From NCBI RefSeq assembly GCF_005280275.1, contig NZ_CP040021.1, positions 335,001-399,000 on the forward strand: DNA of 64,000 nt, written 5' to 3'. The stretch comes from Salinivibrio kushneri (GTDB lineage Bacteria; Pseudomonadota; Gammaproteobacteria; Enterobacterales; Vibrionaceae). Position 1 is the first letter of the stretch. Each line of letters begins with the position of its first letter. Below, in pieces: positions 19,163 through 29,107 of the stretch. The notes beneath the pieces were generated by a model. That model ran no database searches. It worked only from the letters and a program-made list of their open reading frames with translations, and had not been told where the DNA came from. The translations under genes were made by a program, and so were the position numbers.

Positions 19163-20611
19163 ATGAGTCTGGAACAGGTCGAAGAAACCTTGCTGCGCCC
19201 GGCGGGCGTGAGTGAGTCGCAACTGCATGCGACACTGGCGCACCTGAGCGGTCGCCAGATTGACTACGGTGATATTTTCTTCCAATCCACCTGGCATGAA
19301 TCCCTCGCCTTGGAAGACAGCATCATTAAAGACGGTTCATTTAATATCGACCGCGGGGTCGGTGTGAGAGCGATCAGCGGTGAAAAAACCGGATTTGCCT
19401 ATTCGGATCAGCTCACCCCCGATGCCTTGATGCAAAGTGCCACTGCAGCACGTGGGATTGCCCCGGCTGGCGGGCAAGGCAAAGTGAGCGCGTTTTCTGC
19501 GGTGCACGCAAGGCCGTACTATGGTCCTATCGATCCGCTCGCGAGCCTAACCCGCGAGCAGAAAATCGCTCTACTCAAAGAAATAGACAGCTACATCCGT
19601 GCCAAAGAGCCACGGGTGAAAGAAGTGAATGCCAGCCTGAACGGCCTTTATGAGCAAGTGCTGGTGGCCGCCACCGATGGCACCTATGGCGCCGATATTC
19701 GTCCATTGGTTCGCTTGTCGGTTTCTGTATTGGTTGAACAAGATGGACGCCGTGAACGCGGCAGTGCGGGGGGCGGTGGCCGTTATGGCTATGACGTATT
19801 CTTGCAAGAGGATGCCGGTAAGTCACGCGCGCTGCAGTTTGCCGATGAAGCGATTCGCCTAGCCCTGGTCAACCTACGCGCCGACGCGGCACCGGCAGGC
19901 ACCATGCCCGTGGTGTTGGGGGCCGGCTGGCCAGGCGTCTTATTGCATGAAGCGGTTGGACACGGCTTAGAAGGAGACTTTAACCGTAAAGAGTCATCGG
20001 TATTTACCGGTCGCCTTGGCGAGCAGGTCACCTCACCGCTGTGTACCATTGTTGATGATGGCACCATGAATGATCGCCGCGGCTCAATGAGCATCGATGA
20101 TGAGGGGGTGCCGGGTCAGTACAATGTGTTAATCGAAAAGGGTGTGCTCAAAGGCTATATGCAAGATAAGCACAATGCCAGCCTCATGGGCGTCGCACCC
20201 ACCGGTAATGGCCGTCGTGAGTCGTATGCGCACCTGCCGATGCCGCGGATGACCAATACCTACATGCTAGGCGGTGAAAGCTCGCCAGCGTCGATGATTG
20301 CCAGCGTGGAGCGTGGCTTATACGCGCCAAACTTTGGCGGCGGTCAGGTCGATATTACCTCGGGTAAGTTTGTATTCTCCACCTCAGAGGCTTACCTGAT
20401 TGAAAACGGTGAACTGACCACGCCAGTGAAAGGGGCGACCTTAATTGGCAGCGGCGTCGAAGCGATGCAGCAAGTCTCGATGGTGGGGAATGATTTGGCC
20501 ATCGATCCCGGTGTTGGGGTGTGTGGTAAAGCTGGGCAAAGTGTTCCAGTGGGGGTTGGACAGCCGACCTTGAAGCTGGATGCGATGACGGTCGGAGGCA
20601 CTGAGTCCTAA
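19163..20611 (+). CDS. tldD: Metalloprotease TldD
   Basis: TldD is the catalytic half of the TldD/TldE metalloprotease, which trims unfolded peptides, matures microcin B17 and degrades the antitoxin CcdA in E. coli. The 482-residue protein contains the zinc motif [12 protein letters not shown] (HExxxH) near residue 264 and the conserved [11 protein letters not shown] and [10 protein letters not shown] blocks toward the C terminus. The partner tldE (pmbA) lies 0.7 kb away with yjgA between them on the other strand. Confidence 0.96.
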   Translation: MSLEQVEETLLRPAGVSESQLHATLAHLSGRQIDYGDIFFQSTWHESLALEDSIIKDGSFNIDRGVGVRAISGEKTGFAYSDQLTPDALMQSATAARGIAPAGGQGKVSAFSAVHARPYYGPIDPLASLTREQKIALLKEIDSYIRAKEPRVKEVNASLNGLYEQVLVAATDGTYGADIRPLVRLSVSVLVEQDGRRERGSAGGGGRYGYDVFLQEDAGKSRALQFADEAIRLALVNLRADAAPAGTMPVVLGAGWPGVLLHEAVGHGLEGDFNRKESSVFTGRLGEQVTSPLCTIVDDGTMNDRRGSMSIDDEGVPGQYNVLIEKGVLKGYMQDKHNASLMGVAPTGNGRRESYAHLPMPRMTNTYMLGGESSPASMIASVERGLYAPNFGGGQVDITSGKFVFSTSEAYLIENGELTTPVKGATLIGSGVEAMQQVSMVGNDLAIDPGVGVCGKAGQSVPVGVGQPTLKLDAMTVGGTES

Positions 20612-20616
20612 GTCTG

Positions 20617-20641
20617 CACGCCAGTGCGGGGCACTGGCGTG
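20617..20641. terminator. Strong hairpin between convergent tldD and yjgA
   Basis: CACGCCAGTGC and GCACTGGCGTG form an 11-bp GC-rich stem with a short GGG loop directly after tldD and just before the end of yjgA. Neither side has a strong U run, so it may stabilise 3' ends more than it terminates. Confidence 0.55.
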
Positions 20642-20646
20642 GCAAT

Positions 20647-21180
20647 TTACAGGCTTTGGTCGTAAAAGCTTTTGAGATACTGGAAAATCTCGCGATACGC
20701 CTTGGGCGGTTTGTTTTGCTGCTGCTCTTTTTTAGCCTGGCGTGCTAGCTGACGTAAACGTTGACGATCGGCATCAGGGTACTGCAACAGCACATCGCTA
20801 ATCGCACTGTCGCCTTGGTCAATGATGCGGTCACGCAGTTGCTCAAGCTTGTGAAGCTCGACCGTTTGCTGAGCATGCTTATTTTGCAACTTATCAAGCG
20901 CAGCCTGAATCGGCTCAGGGTCACGAGAGCGCATAAGCTTGCCAACATATTGCAGTTGGCGACGGCGCGCTTCGTTCTTCAAGCGTTGGGCGTCTGTAAT
21001 CGCGCTGAGCAAGTCATCGTCGAGCGGGAATTTTTCTAACACGGCTGGTTTGAGTTTGACCAGTGCTTCGCCAAGTTCTTGCAAGGCAAGCATATCGCGT
21101 TTCATCTCGGACTTGCTGACCCAGATGATCTCTTCCTCTTCCTCCCAGGGAGCGGGTTTATTTTTACGGCCCATGTTCAA
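20647..21180 (-). CDS. darP: Ribosome assembly factor DarP (YjgA)
   Basis: DarP (YjgA, DUF615) associates with late 50S ribosomal precursors and promotes peptidyl-transferase centre maturation. The 177-residue charged, all-helical protein has [24 protein letters not shown] at the N terminus and ends with [13 protein letters not shown], both typical of the family. It is encoded on the strand opposite tldD and tldE, between them, as in many gammaproteobacteria. Confidence 0.93.
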   Translation of the reverse strand: MNMGRKNKPAPWEEEEEIIWVSKSEMKRDMLALQELGEALVKLKPAVLEKFPLDDDLLSAITDAQRLKNEARRRQLQYVGKLMRSRDPEPIQAALDKLQNKHAQQTVELHKLEQLRDRIIDQGDSAISDVLLQYPDADRQRLRQLARQAKKEQQQNKPPKAYREIFQYLKSFYDQSL

Positions 21181-21302
21181 CCTCAGTGAGAATGTGCAAT
21201 GACACGTATGTTAACAAGAAATGCGCCCAAACGCGGGCTTTTTTATCATAGGCGCGTGGCGCTGAGTGTGTCGAACTTGAATGCGAATCAAAAAGGTCAA
21301 CT

Positions 21303-22643
21303 ATGAGTGTGAAACAACAAGTCGCCGAGCAAGAGCAGCAACTTCGTCAAGCTGTCAGCCGTGCGCTCGACATGGCATCGGCCAAAAGTGACCAGGCGGA
21401 AGTGGCGATTACCAAAAGTACCGGCATCAGCGTCAGCTCGCGGATGGGCGAAGTCGAGAACGTGGAGTTCAATCAAGATGGTGCCCTTGGGATCACCGTT
21501 TACCGGGATCAGCGCAAAGGCAGCGCATCCACCACTGATTTGTCGGACAAAGCGATCGCGAAAACCGTTGAAGCGGCGCTTGAGATCGCAAGCTATACCT
21601 CGCCGGATCCTTTCGGAGGCCCAGCACCTAAAGCGTTAATGGCCTTTGACTATCCTGACCTCGATTTATTCTATCCCGATGAGCCCGAGCCGGATACCGC
21701 CGCCGCGTTGGCGATTGAAGCCGAGCAAGCGGCACTGAGCCATGACAGCCGAATCAAGTTCAGCGATGGTGCCAGCTATGACAGCCACTATGGGGTGCGT
21801 GTCTATGGCAATAGCCATGGCATGCTCGGCAGTTATCCCTCGAGCCGCCAAGCGCTAAGCTGCTCAGTGATAGCGGAGAGTGACGCAGGGATGGAGCGTG
21901 ACATGAGCTACACGGTGGCACGGGACAAAGCGGACTTATGGACACCGGCCTTTGTGGGAGTCGAAGCGGCCAAACACGCTGTGGCGCGCTTAAACCCACG
22001 CAGTGTGGCGACATGCCAAGTGCCAGTGATGTTCGATCGCAGTGTGGCTACTGGGCTGTTTGGCCATTTGGTGATGGCGATCAGCGGTTCAGCGCTTTAC
22101 CGCAAGTCCTCTTTCTTATTGGATAAGAAAGGCGAGCAGATCTTCCCAGATTGGCTCACCATCAACGAGTTACCCCATGTACGAAAAGGCGCCGCGAGTG
22201 CACCCTTTGATAGTGAAGGAGTGATCACACAAGACAGGCGCATCATTGAAAAGGGGGTATTAAACACCTATCTCGCCACCAGTTATGCCGCGCGTAAGCT
22301 AGGCATGGAACCAACCGGCCATGCCGGCGGCATTCACAACTGGTACGTGAGCCACACCGGTCAAGATGCCGATGCCATGCTAAAAACCTTAGGCACGGGA
22401 TTATTGGTGACTGAGTTGATGGGACAAGGGGTGAACCCAGTGACTGGCGATTACTCACGCGGTGCCGCCGGCTTTTGGGTGGAAAATGGTGAGATCCAAT
22501 ACCCGGTGAGCGGGATCACCATTGCCGGCAATCTCAATGAGATGTTTGCTAACATTGTCGCGATTGGTACCGATATCGAAACGCGCAGCCAAATTCAAAC
22601 CGGCTCAGTGATCATTGATGGCATGAAGGTGGCCGGAGAGTAA
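21303..22643 (+). CDS. pmbA: Metalloprotease subunit TldE (PmbA)
   Basis: PmbA/TldE is the non-zinc partner of TldD in the heterodimeric peptidase. The 446-residue protein aligns with the TldD/PmbA fold ([20 protein letters not shown] in the N-terminal part, then [22 protein letters not shown] and [12 protein letters not shown]) but lacks the HExxxH motif. The ATG at 21303 follows AAAAGGTCAACT. A clear terminator follows the gene. Confidence 0.95.
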   Translation: MSVKQQVAEQEQQLRQAVSRALDMASAKSDQAEVAITKSTGISVSSRMGEVENVEFNQDGALGITVYRDQRKGSASTTDLSDKAIAKTVEAALEIASYTSPDPFGGPAPKALMAFDYPDLDLFYPDEPEPDTAAALAIEAEQAALSHDSRIKFSDGASYDSHYGVRVYGNSHGMLGSYPSSRQALSCSVIAESDAGMERDMSYTVARDKADLWTPAFVGVEAAKHAVARLNPRSVATCQVPVMFDRSVATGLFGHLVMAISGSALYRKSSFLLDKKGEQIFPDWLTINELPHVRKGAASAPFDSEGVITQDRRIIEKGVLNTYLATSYAARKLGMEPTGHAGGIHNWYVSHTGQDADAMLKTLGTGLLVTELMGQGVNPVTGDYSRGAAGFWVENGEIQYPVSGITIAGNLNEMFANIVAIGTDIETRSQIQTGSVIIDGMKVAGE

Positions 22644-22678
22644 CGCCTCGGTCAGCCACCCATTCCTGACGGAGAGAC

Positions 22679-22712
22679 CACCAAGCACGTGTATCGTGCT
22701 TGGTGTTTTTTT
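22679..22712 (+). terminator. pmbA terminator
   Basis: CACCAAGCACG and CGTGCTTGGTG form an 11-bp stem with a TGTAT loop, followed by seven T residues. It separates pmbA from the convergent uppP gene. Confidence 0.9.
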
Positions 22713-23508
22713 ATCCGGCGATAAAGGCGAGTAACAGCACACCCAATACCAAGCGGTAGATCACGAAGGGTAACATGCCCACCCGTGTCACCAGCTTTAA
22801 AAAGGCGTGAATACACGCGTAAGCACTGACAAACGACACCAATAGCCCAACACCGATCGCATCCATGGCCACCGGCTCTGGGCTGGTCGCCAATTGCAGC
22901 CCCAGATAGGAGCCTGCGAGGGTAATGATAGGAATCGACATCAAAAACGAAAATCGTGCCGCGGCTTCGCGCGTATAACCGAGCATTAATGCCGCAGTGA
23001 TGGTGGCGCCTGAGCGCGACGTCCCAGGAATCAAGGCAAGGGCTTGCGCCACACCTATCAGTACGGCGCGGTAGGACGTGGTTTGATACTCATCGCATGT
23101 TTGGGTCGCTTTGCGATCCGCCCACCACAATAAGCCACCAAAAATCAGTGTGGTTGCCGCGATTACCCAGGCCGCACGCAGGTAAAGCTCGATCACGTCT
23201 TTTAAAAACAAACCGGCCACACACGCTGGGATCGTGGCTAAGACGATCATCCATGCCAATTGACTATCCGAGCTGTGCTCACCTTTGAGAGAGGCAAAAA
23301 AGGCTTTAAGGAGATTCCACACTTCACGGCGAAAATACCCCACCACTGCGGCCAGTGTGCCGACGTGTACAGCAACGTCAAAGGCAAGGCCCTGATCGGC
23401 CCAGCCAAAAAGCTGTGAAGGCAGAATAAGGTGCGCGGAGCTAGAAATAGGAAGAAACTCGGTTAATCCTTGAATCAAGGCCAAAAAAAAGGCTTCAAAG
23501 AGGCTCAT
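22711..23508 (-). CDS. uppP: Undecaprenyl-diphosphatase (BacA/UppP)
   Basis: UppP dephosphorylates undecaprenyl pyrophosphate to recycle the lipid carrier for peptidoglycan and other wall polymers; overexpression gives bacitracin resistance. The 265-residue polytopic membrane protein has the family motifs [14 protein letters not shown] near residue 15 (catalytic Glu and Ser region) and [10 protein letters not shown] near residue 160, with about eight hydrophobic helices. It lies 5 bases downstream of folK on the same strand, as part of a folB-folK-uppP transcription unit. Confidence 0.96.
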   Translation of the reverse strand: MSLFEAFFLALIQGLTEFLPISSSAHLILPSQLFGWADQGLAFDVAVHVGTLAAVVGYFRREVWNLLKAFFASLKGEHSSDSQLAWMIVLATIPACVAGLFLKDVIELYLRAAWVIAATTLIFGGLLWWADRKATQTCDEYQTTSYRAVLIGVAQALALIPGTSRSGATITAALMLGYTREAAARFSFLMSIPIITLAGSYLGLQLATSPEPVAMDAIGVGLLVSFVSAYACIHAFLKLVTRVGMLPFVIYRLVLGVLLLAFIAG

Positions 23509-23513
23509 GGTGC

Positions 23514-24011
23514 TTAAATATCCTTCAAATACGTCGGCGTCTCAATCGGCCATAGTGGTTGATCTTGGTCAAAGGCTTGCCAAAGCTGGGAGAACGTCCG
23601 GCCATCGCCAGGAATGGCTTGGTCAGGGCAGAGCTCGGCGAGTGGCCACAGGGTAAAGGCAAATTTGTAGATATCATTGCGTGGCAACGTTGGCCCTTTT
23701 TCCTGGCAGTGTTCGCCAAAGGTGAGTAGGTCTATGTCTATGGTGCGATCGCGGCATTTGGGGTCGTTGCGCTCTCTTCCTTGTTGCGATTCAATGTCAC
23801 GAACGGCTTGCCAAAAGTCGTGCAACGGAAGCGAGGTGTGAAGCTCGGCAATCAGGTTGTAAAAGTGAGGGCCTTCAAACCCGACTGGTTCGGCTTCAAA
23901 AATGCGGGAAAAGCGGCAGTGTGGGTCAAGCTGGCGCAAGGCTTTAACGGCCTGTTCGATGTGATAATCGCGCTCGATATTAGAGCCGATACTAAGTAAT
24001 GCTTGTGTCAC
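23514..24011 (-). CDS. folK: 2-amino-4-hydroxy-6-hydroxymethyldihydropteridine pyrophosphokinase-type protein
   Basis: FolK transfers pyrophosphate from ATP to hydroxymethyldihydropterin in folate synthesis. The 165-residue protein has the FolK layout: [13 protein letters not shown] at the N terminus, [18 protein letters not shown] in the middle and the signature [14 protein letters not shown] near residue 92. Vibrionaceae often carry a second folK near panB; this copy beside folB is the one commonly annotated with the folB-uppP cluster. Its start overlaps the folB stop by 4 bases. Confidence 0.88.
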   Translation of the reverse strand: MTQALLSIGSNIERDYHIEQAVKALRQLDPHCRFSRIFEAEPVGFEGPHFYNLIAELHTSLPLHDFWQAVRDIESQQGRERNDPKCRDRTIDIDLLTFGEHCQEKGPTLPRNDIYKFAFTLWPLAELCPDQAIPGDGRTFSQLWQAFDQDQPLWPIETPTYLKDI

Positions 24012-24361
24012 CGTGTGCCTCGCTCTATGACTACACCCACGTTACGAGCCTGAGCGACTGCGCCTGGCTTGGCCACCCGCACTCTAATCCAGCTGACGCC
24101 AAACTGGGTTTGAATTAATTGAGCAACCTCTTCCGCCACGCGTTCGATCAACGCACAGCGGCTGGCCTGTACATGGGCGATAACCGCCTCACTGATACTG
24201 GCATAATCAAGCGCTAGCGCCACGTCATCCTGCTGGGCGGCGGGTTGATTATCGTGCGCCATTTCAATATCGAACACCAACTTTTGCTGGATGGTTTGTT
24301 CCCAATCGTAGACACCGATAGTGGTGTACACGTCGAGTTGCTCTATGAATACGGAATCCAT
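24008..24361 (-). CDS. folB: Dihydroneopterin aldolase
   Basis: FolB cleaves 7,8-dihydroneopterin to 6-hydroxymethyldihydropterin and glycolaldehyde in folate synthesis. The 117-residue protein has the family N terminus VFIEQLDVYTTIGVYDWEQ, a QKLVFDIEM strand, and a conserved helix with ALIERVAEEVAQLI. Catalytic Glu and Lys positions fall in ERVAEE and VAKPGAV. It heads the folB-folK-uppP unit and is divergent from plsY. Confidence 0.95.
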   Translation of the reverse strand: MDSVFIEQLDVYTTIGVYDWEQTIQQKLVFDIEMAHDNQPAAQQDDVALALDYASISEAVIAHVQASRCALIERVAEEVAQLIQTQFGVSWIRVRVAKPGAVAQARNVGVVIERGTR

Positions 24362-24531
24362 GTTTTTTCACACTCCGTGACAGGTCGGATACCACTGTGG
24401 TAAGAAAGTTCGTATTATTGGATGTGTTCATTGACAGATGGATACGCAATGCGTTCCGATCCATGATAGGTTTATCGATGAACGTCGGCGCACTATAGCA
24501 ACGAATGCGGCACAAACTCTAGGGATTTCAC

Positions 24532-25131
24532 ATGACTGCACTGGCCATTGCCATCATCATCGCTGCCTACTTACTTGGCTCTGTGTCCAGTGCCGTGTTG
24601 GTTTGTCGCGCGTTTGGCTTGCCAGACCCAAGAGATCAAGGGTCGAAAAACCCAGGGGCGACGAACGTTTATCGTCTCGGTGGGCGCTTTGCTGCGGCCT
24701 GGGTGCTGCTGTGTGATATGCTAAAAGGGATGATCCCCGTTTGGCTAAGCTACCTGATTGGCATTAATCCATTTCTACTGGGCCTTATCGCCATTGCGGC
24801 CTGTCTAGGACATATTTACCCGGTCTTTTTCCATTTCCGTGGCGGCAAAGGGGTGGCGACCGCACTGGGCGCCATGGCCCCGATTGGTTTGAGCTTAACT
24901 GGCCTGCTGGTGGTGACCTGGGGGTTGGTGCTTGTGTTGACGGGCTACTCGTCACTCAGTGCGATTGTGACAGCGATCGTCGCCCCGCTATTTACCTGGT
25001 GGATAAAGCCGCAATTTACCATGCCCGTTGCCATGCTTTCGTGTTTGATTTTGTTTCGTCACTACGACAATATCCGGCGCTTGCTGGATGGTGATGAAAA
25101 ACCTGTGCTTCTTGGTTGGTGGCGACGTTAG
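24532..25131 (+). CDS. plsY: Glycerol-3-phosphate acyltransferase PlsY
   Basis: PlsY transfers the acyl group from acyl-phosphate to glycerol-3-phosphate, the first step of phosphatidic acid synthesis. The 199-residue protein has five predicted membrane helices and the three cytoplasmic motifs: [10 protein letters not shown], the glycine-rich [15 protein letters not shown], and [18 protein letters not shown] (phosphate-binding). It is divergent from folB and convergent with tsaD, the usual gammaproteobacterial layout. Confidence 0.96.
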   Translation: MTALAIAIIIAAYLLGSVSSAVLVCRAFGLPDPRDQGSKNPGATNVYRLGGRFAAAWVLLCDMLKGMIPVWLSYLIGINPFLLGLIAIAACLGHIYPVFFHFRGGKGVATALGAMAPIGLSLTGLLVVTWGLVLVLTGYSSLSAIVTAIVAPLFTWWIKPQFTMPVAMLSCLILFRHYDNIRRLLDGDEKPVLLGWWRR

Positions 25132-25172
25132 CGACGGGTGAGGGGCAGGTTACGCTAGCGCGTTCGCAGCAA

Positions 25173-25197
25173 AAAAGGCAGCCTCAGGCTGCCTTTT
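25173..25197. terminator. Bidirectional terminator between plsY and tsaD
   Basis: AAAAGGCAGCC and GGCTGCCTTTT form an 11-bp stem with a TCA loop between the convergent plsY and tsaD genes. Confidence 0.88.
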
Positions 25198-25219
25198 GTC
25201 TGTCTGGTTTGACCAACGA

Positions 25220-26245
25220 CTATGCGTCGGTTTCGACCGCGGCAAGCGTGTCGAGTGGCCAACGTGGCTGGGCTTTTACACCGAGACCCAGATGCTCGCC
25301 GTTTTTAAGCCGCTGCATGCCCGCGTAAGCGATCATTGCGCCATTATCGGTACAAAACTCAGGACGAGGATAGAACACATCGCCGCCGCGCTTTTGCGTC
25401 AGCGCCTCCAGCTTTTCCCGTAAATGACGGTTGGCACTCACGCCGCCCGCGACCACTAAGCGATTCAGACCGCACTGATCGAGCGCTCGCTTACACTTGA
25501 TAGCTAAGGTATCGACCACGGCATCTTGAAACGCATAAGCAATATCGGCGCGCGTTTGTTCGTCCGTCTCATTAGCGGCGATGGTATTGGCGGCAAAGGT
25601 TTTTAAGCCGGAGAAGCTAAAGTCTAACCCGGGGCGATCGGTCATCGGGCGTGGAAAAGTAAAACGGCCGTGGGTGCCGTTTTCTGCCAATTTCGACAGC
25701 AAGGGGCCACCGGGATAATCGAGATTCATCAGTTTAGCCGTTTTATCAAACGCCTCACCGGCGGCGTCGTCAATTGACTCACCAAGAATGCGATATTGAC
25801 CAATGCCTTTCACTTCGACCAGCTGTGTATGGCCGCCCGAGACCAATAGAGCAATAAATGGAAAAGGCGGCGGGTTATCTTCTAGCATCGGGGCGAGAAG
25901 GTGACCTTCCATATGGTGAACGCCCACCGCGGGGACTTGCCATGCATAGGCCAGACTGCGTCCAATGGTTGAGCCAACCAGCAAGGCACCGACTAGGCCG
26001 GGGCCCGCGGTATAAGCAATTCCATCAATCTGAGCTGGGGTGAGGTTTGCCTCCGCCATGGCCGCTTTAATCAGCGGCAAGGTTTTTTTAACATGATCGC
26101 GCGAGGCAAGTTCAGGCACCACGCCACCATAATCAGCGTGAAGCTTGACTTGGCTGTAAAGTTTATGTGACAGAAGGCCCGCTTGGTCGTCGTAGATGGC
26201 GACGCCGGTTTCGTCACAAGATGTCTCTATGCCTAGAATGCGCAT
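25220..26245 (-). CDS. tsaD: tRNA N6-adenosine threonylcarbamoyltransferase TsaD
   Basis: TsaD transfers the threonylcarbamoyl group to A37 of tRNAs that read ANN codons, working with TsaB, TsaE and TsaC. The 341-residue protein starts [14 protein letters not shown] and carries the iron-binding HHMEGH near residue 111 and the ATPase motifs LVSGGHTQL and [14 protein letters not shown] 26245 is chosen for its spacing from GAGG; an ATG directly upstream at 26248 is possible. It is divergent from rpsU, the conserved arrangement. Confidence 0.97.
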   Translation of the reverse strand: MRILGIETSCDETGVAIYDDQAGLLSHKLYSQVKLHADYGGVVPELASRDHVKKTLPLIKAAMAEANLTPAQIDGIAYTAGPGLVGALLVGSTIGRSLAYAWQVPAVGVHHMEGHLLAPMLEDNPPPFPFIALLVSGGHTQLVEVKGIGQYRILGESIDDAAGEAFDKTAKLMNLDYPGGPLLSKLAENGTHGRFTFPRPMTDRPGLDFSFSGLKTFAANTIAANETDEQTRADIAYAFQDAVVDTLAIKCKRALDQCGLNRLVVAGGVSANRHLREKLEALTQKRGGDVFYPRPEFCTDNGAMIAYAGMQRLKNGEHLGLGVKAQPRWPLDTLAAVETDA

Positions 26246-26392
26246 CATAACCTCAGAATAACAGCCGATAGATGGAGTGCTTACAGTCATGCTTCACGTA
26301 TATTGTGATGACCAAAGCGAAGAAGACAGTGTCAGCGCAGGCTGACCGTGCGCGCAATCTTACATGGCTTAGAAGTAATTCGCCAGATGCGC

Positions 26393-26422
26393 TTTACAAT
26401 CACCCCCTATTCGGATTAGAAT
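26393..26422 (+). promoter_or_regulatory. Predicted sigma-70 promoter of rpsU
   Basis: TTTACA and TAGAAT are separated by 18 bases, about 75 bases upstream of the rpsU start. This is the expected place for the main promoter of the rpsU-yqeY-dnaG-rpoD operon. Confidence 0.55.
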
Positions 26423-26495
26423 TTCGCACCATTTTTAATCAAGGCTGGCCAATTGTTCGCCAGCAGTAACTGACAACCCCCGAGGTGAAAGGCAC

Positions 26496-26711
26496 ATGCC
26501 AGTAGTTAAAGTACGTGAAAACGAACCATTTGACGTAGCACTGCGTCGCTTTAAGCGCTCTTGTGAGAAAGCCGGTATTCTTTCTGAAGTTCGTCGTCGT
26601 GAGAACTATGAAAAGCCAACGACCGTTCGCAAACGCGCTAAAGCTGCCGCTCAGAAGCGTCACCTGAAGAAGTTGGCCCGCGAAAACCAACGCCGCGTAC
26701 GTCTGTACTAA
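26496..26711 (+). CDS. rpsU: 30S ribosomal protein S21
   Basis: S21 is a small basic 30S protein needed for efficient initiation near the anti-Shine-Dalgarno end of 16S rRNA. The 71-residue protein begins [27 protein letters not shown] and ends in the basic tail ENQRRVRLY, the normal length and sequence. It is first in the operon rpsU-yqeY-dnaG-rpoD. A GAGGTGAAAGG ribosome site precedes the ATG. Confidence 0.98.
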   Translation: MPVVKVRENEPFDVALRRFKRSCEKAGILSEVRRRENYEKPTTVRKRAKAAAQKRHLKKLARENQRRVRLY

Positions 26712-26735
26712 TAAAGACAGATTCAGGAAGGTGCT

Positions 26736-27179
26736 ATGGAATTGCTTGAACGTCTAAAAGACGCCCAAAAAACGGCGATGAAACAAAAAGACAAGGCGCG
26801 TCTCGGGACGCTTCGCCTTGTGATGGCAGCGATTAAACAGCAAGAAGTGGATACCCGTCAGTCGCTAAGCGACGAAGCTATCCTGGCTGTGCTGACCAAA
26901 AATGTGAAGCAGCGCCGTGATTCCGTAGCCCAGTACCAAGCAGCCGGTCGTGATGATCTTGCCGAGACAGAGCTTGCCGAGATTGCGGTGATAGAAGAAT
27001 TTCTACCCCAACCGTTAAGCGATGACGAGGTCGATGCATTGGTGAAAGCAGCGGTTGAGAAAGCCGGTGCATCGTCAATGCAAGACATGGGCAAAGTAAT
27101 GGGGGTGTTAAAACCCCAAGTTCAAGGCTGTGCTGATATGGGAAAAGTAAGCCAGCGTGTTAAAGCACACCTAGGCTAG
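26736..27179 (+). CDS. yqeY: GatB/YqeY domain-containing protein
   Basis: This 147-residue helical protein matches the free-standing GatB/YqeY family (KDAQKTAMKQKDKARLGTLRLVMAAIKQQEVDTR, IEEFLPQPLSDDEV, MGKVMGVLKPQVQGCADM). The domain is the tRNA-binding tail of the amidotransferase GatB; the role of the stand-alone protein is not established, although a tRNA-related function is suspected. It sits between rpsU and dnaG in Vibrio and many other bacteria. GGAAGG precedes the ATG. Confidence 0.92.
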   Translation: MELLERLKDAQKTAMKQKDKARLGTLRLVMAAIKQQEVDTRQSLSDEAILAVLTKNVKQRRDSVAQYQAAGRDDLAETELAEIAVIEEFLPQPLSDDEVDALVKAAVEKAGASSMQDMGKVMGVLKPQVQGCADMGKVSQRVKAHLG

Positions 27180-27195
27180 TCTTTTCCCACTCTAT

Positions 27196-27235
27196 AACAA
27201 GCCGTGCTTTCCTTATTTGGACGGCGCGGCTTGTT
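27196..27235 (+). terminator. Intra-operon hairpin between yqeY and dnaG
   Basis: AACAAGCCG and CGGCTTGTT form a 9-bp stem around a 22-base loop, ending 28 bases before dnaG. E. coli has a partial terminator in the same place ahead of dnaG, which lowers primase expression relative to S21. The T run after the stem is short, so read-through is likely. Confidence 0.45.
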
Positions 27236-27262
27236 TGCTTCTCTCCCTATAAATTTCAGGTT

Positions 27263-29014
27263 ATGGCAGGCAGAATCCCGCGCGCATTCATTGATGACTT
27301 GCTTTCACGTCTCGACATCGTTGAGATCATTGATGCACGGGTCAAGCTCAAGAAAAAAGGCAAAAACTACAGTGCCTGTTGCCCTTTCCATAACGAAAAG
27401 ACGCCTTCATTCAGTGTAAGCCAAGACAAGCAGTTTTATCACTGCTTCGGATGTGGTGTGCACGGCAATGCTATCGACTTTGTGATGGAATTCGAGCGAC
27501 TGGAGTTTCCTGATGCCATCGAAGAGCTCGCCAGCACCTTAGGCTTAGAGGTACCTCGTGAGCAAACCGGGGGCGGCAACACGCGTCCGAGTATGCCCAG
27601 TGATGACAAGCGTCAGATCTACGAGATGATGGAAGCCATTGCGCGTACCTACAGTGGCGAACTACGCACTGATGCGGGGCAAGTGGCCATTGATTACCTC
27701 AAACAGCGTGGTCTATCCGGCGAAGTAGTTAAGCAATTTGGTATTGGCTTTGTCCCGGATAAATGGGACACCATTAAGCGCCGCTTTGGTCGCAATCAAG
27801 CTGATATTCGTCAGTTGCTCACCGCTGGCATGTTGATTGAGAACGATAACGGCCATAGCTACGACAGGTTCCGTGGCCGCGTGATGTTCCCAATCCGTGA
27901 TCGCCGTGGGCGAGTAATCGGTTTTGGTGGCCGTGTATTAGGGGATGGCACCCCCAAATACCTTAACTCGCCAGAAACGCCGATTTTCCATAAAGGGCGT
28001 GAGCTATACGGCTTGTATGAGGTGATGCAACGCTATCGCCATCCCGAGCGTATACTCGTGGTAGAAGGGTACATGGACGTGGTCGCGTTGGCGCAATTTG
28101 GCGTGGATTATGCGGTGGCCTCCTTGGGCACCTCGACCACGGGCGAGCATATTCAAACCCTTTTCCGGCAAACCGGTACTATACTGTGTTGCTACGACGG
28201 CGATAGAGCAGGACGCGATGCCGCTTGGCGGGCGATGGAGCAAGCGCTGCCTTATATCCACGATGGCCGCCAGTTAAAATTTATGTTTTTGCCTGACGGT
28301 GACGACCCGGACTCTATCATCCGCCAAGAAGGCAAAGAAGGGTTTGAGCAGCGTCTGGGCGAGGCGCAGAGTTTATCGACCTTTATGTTTACCACCTTGC
28401 TCAAGCAGGTGGATACCAGTAGCCAAGAGGGGAAAGCCAAGCTGGCGAATTTGGCGGTGCCGCTGATTGAAAAGGTGCCGGGTGATACCTTGCGGCTTTA
28501 CTTGCGTAATACCCTAGGACAGAAGCTGGGGATTATGGATGATCATCAGCTTGATACCCTGATTCGTCGTCAGGGTCAGCCGGTGAAAGTGCATGGTCAA
28601 CAGGACATTAAGCGCACGCCGATGCGTGAGGTGATTGCGCTGTTAGTGCAGTACCCCAAACTCGGCCAAGAAGTGCCGCCGTTGCCATCGGCCGATACCA
28701 TTGATTTACCCGGGTTAGCGTTGTTAAACCCCATCCTTGAGATTTGCCGACAGCGCCCCCATATCACTACCGGTCAGTTGCTAGAGCACTGGCGGGGAAC
28801 CAAGCAAGAAGCCTTGCTAGCCCGGTTGGCTGGCTGGGATCTACATGTTGACGATGAAAATGCGTCAGAACTTTTTTGCGATTCACTGGATAAAATACTC
28901 GCCCAGTGTGTCGAACAACAAATAGCCAAGTTGCAAGCGAAGTCAAATACCGTCGGCTTATCAGTCGAAGAGAAGCGGGAACTGATGCTACTGATACAGA
29001 GCCAGTCCGTTTAG
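27263..29014 (+). CDS. dnaG: DNA primase
   Basis: DnaG makes the RNA primers for DNA replication. The 583-residue protein has the N-terminal CHC2 zinc finger (CCPFHNEKTPSF, then YHCFGCGVHGNAIDF), the catalytic TOPRIM domain (VVEGYMDVVALAQFG with the metal-binding Glu, and CCYDGDRAGRDAA) and a C-terminal helical domain that contacts DnaB. The ATG at 27263 gives the usual N terminus MAGRIPRAFIDDLLSR. It lies between yqeY and rpoD. Confidence 0.97.
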   Translation: MAGRIPRAFIDDLLSRLDIVEIIDARVKLKKKGKNYSACCPFHNEKTPSFSVSQDKQFYHCFGCGVHGNAIDFVMEFERLEFPDAIEELASTLGLEVPREQTGGGNTRPSMPSDDKRQIYEMMEAIARTYSGELRTDAGQVAIDYLKQRGLSGEVVKQFGIGFVPDKWDTIKRRFGRNQADIRQLLTAGMLIENDNGHSYDRFRGRVMFPIRDRRGRVIGFGGRVLGDGTPKYLNSPETPIFHKGRELYGLYEVMQRYRHPERILVVEGYMDVVALAQFGVDYAVASLGTSTTGEHIQTLFRQTGTILCCYDGDRAGRDAAWRAMEQALPYIHDGRQLKFMFLPDGDDPDSIIRQEGKEGFEQRLGEAQSLSTFMFTTLLKQVDTSSQEGKAKLANLAVPLIEKVPGDTLRLYLRNTLGQKLGIMDDHQLDTLIRRQGQPVKVHGQQDIKRTPMREVIALLVQYPKLGQEVPPLPSADTIDLPGLALLNPILEICRQRPHITTGQLLEHWRGTKQEALLARLAGWDLHVDDENASELFCDSLDKILAQCVEQQIAKLQAKSNTVGLSVEEKRELMLLIQSQSV

Positions 29015-29107
29015 AAAGTAGCCAGCAAAGGTGACATTTGTTAAAATTGGCGGTTTGCGTTTCCGCATACTAAATTCTTCACTCAGACCCGAAGTTGGAT
29101 ATCGTCT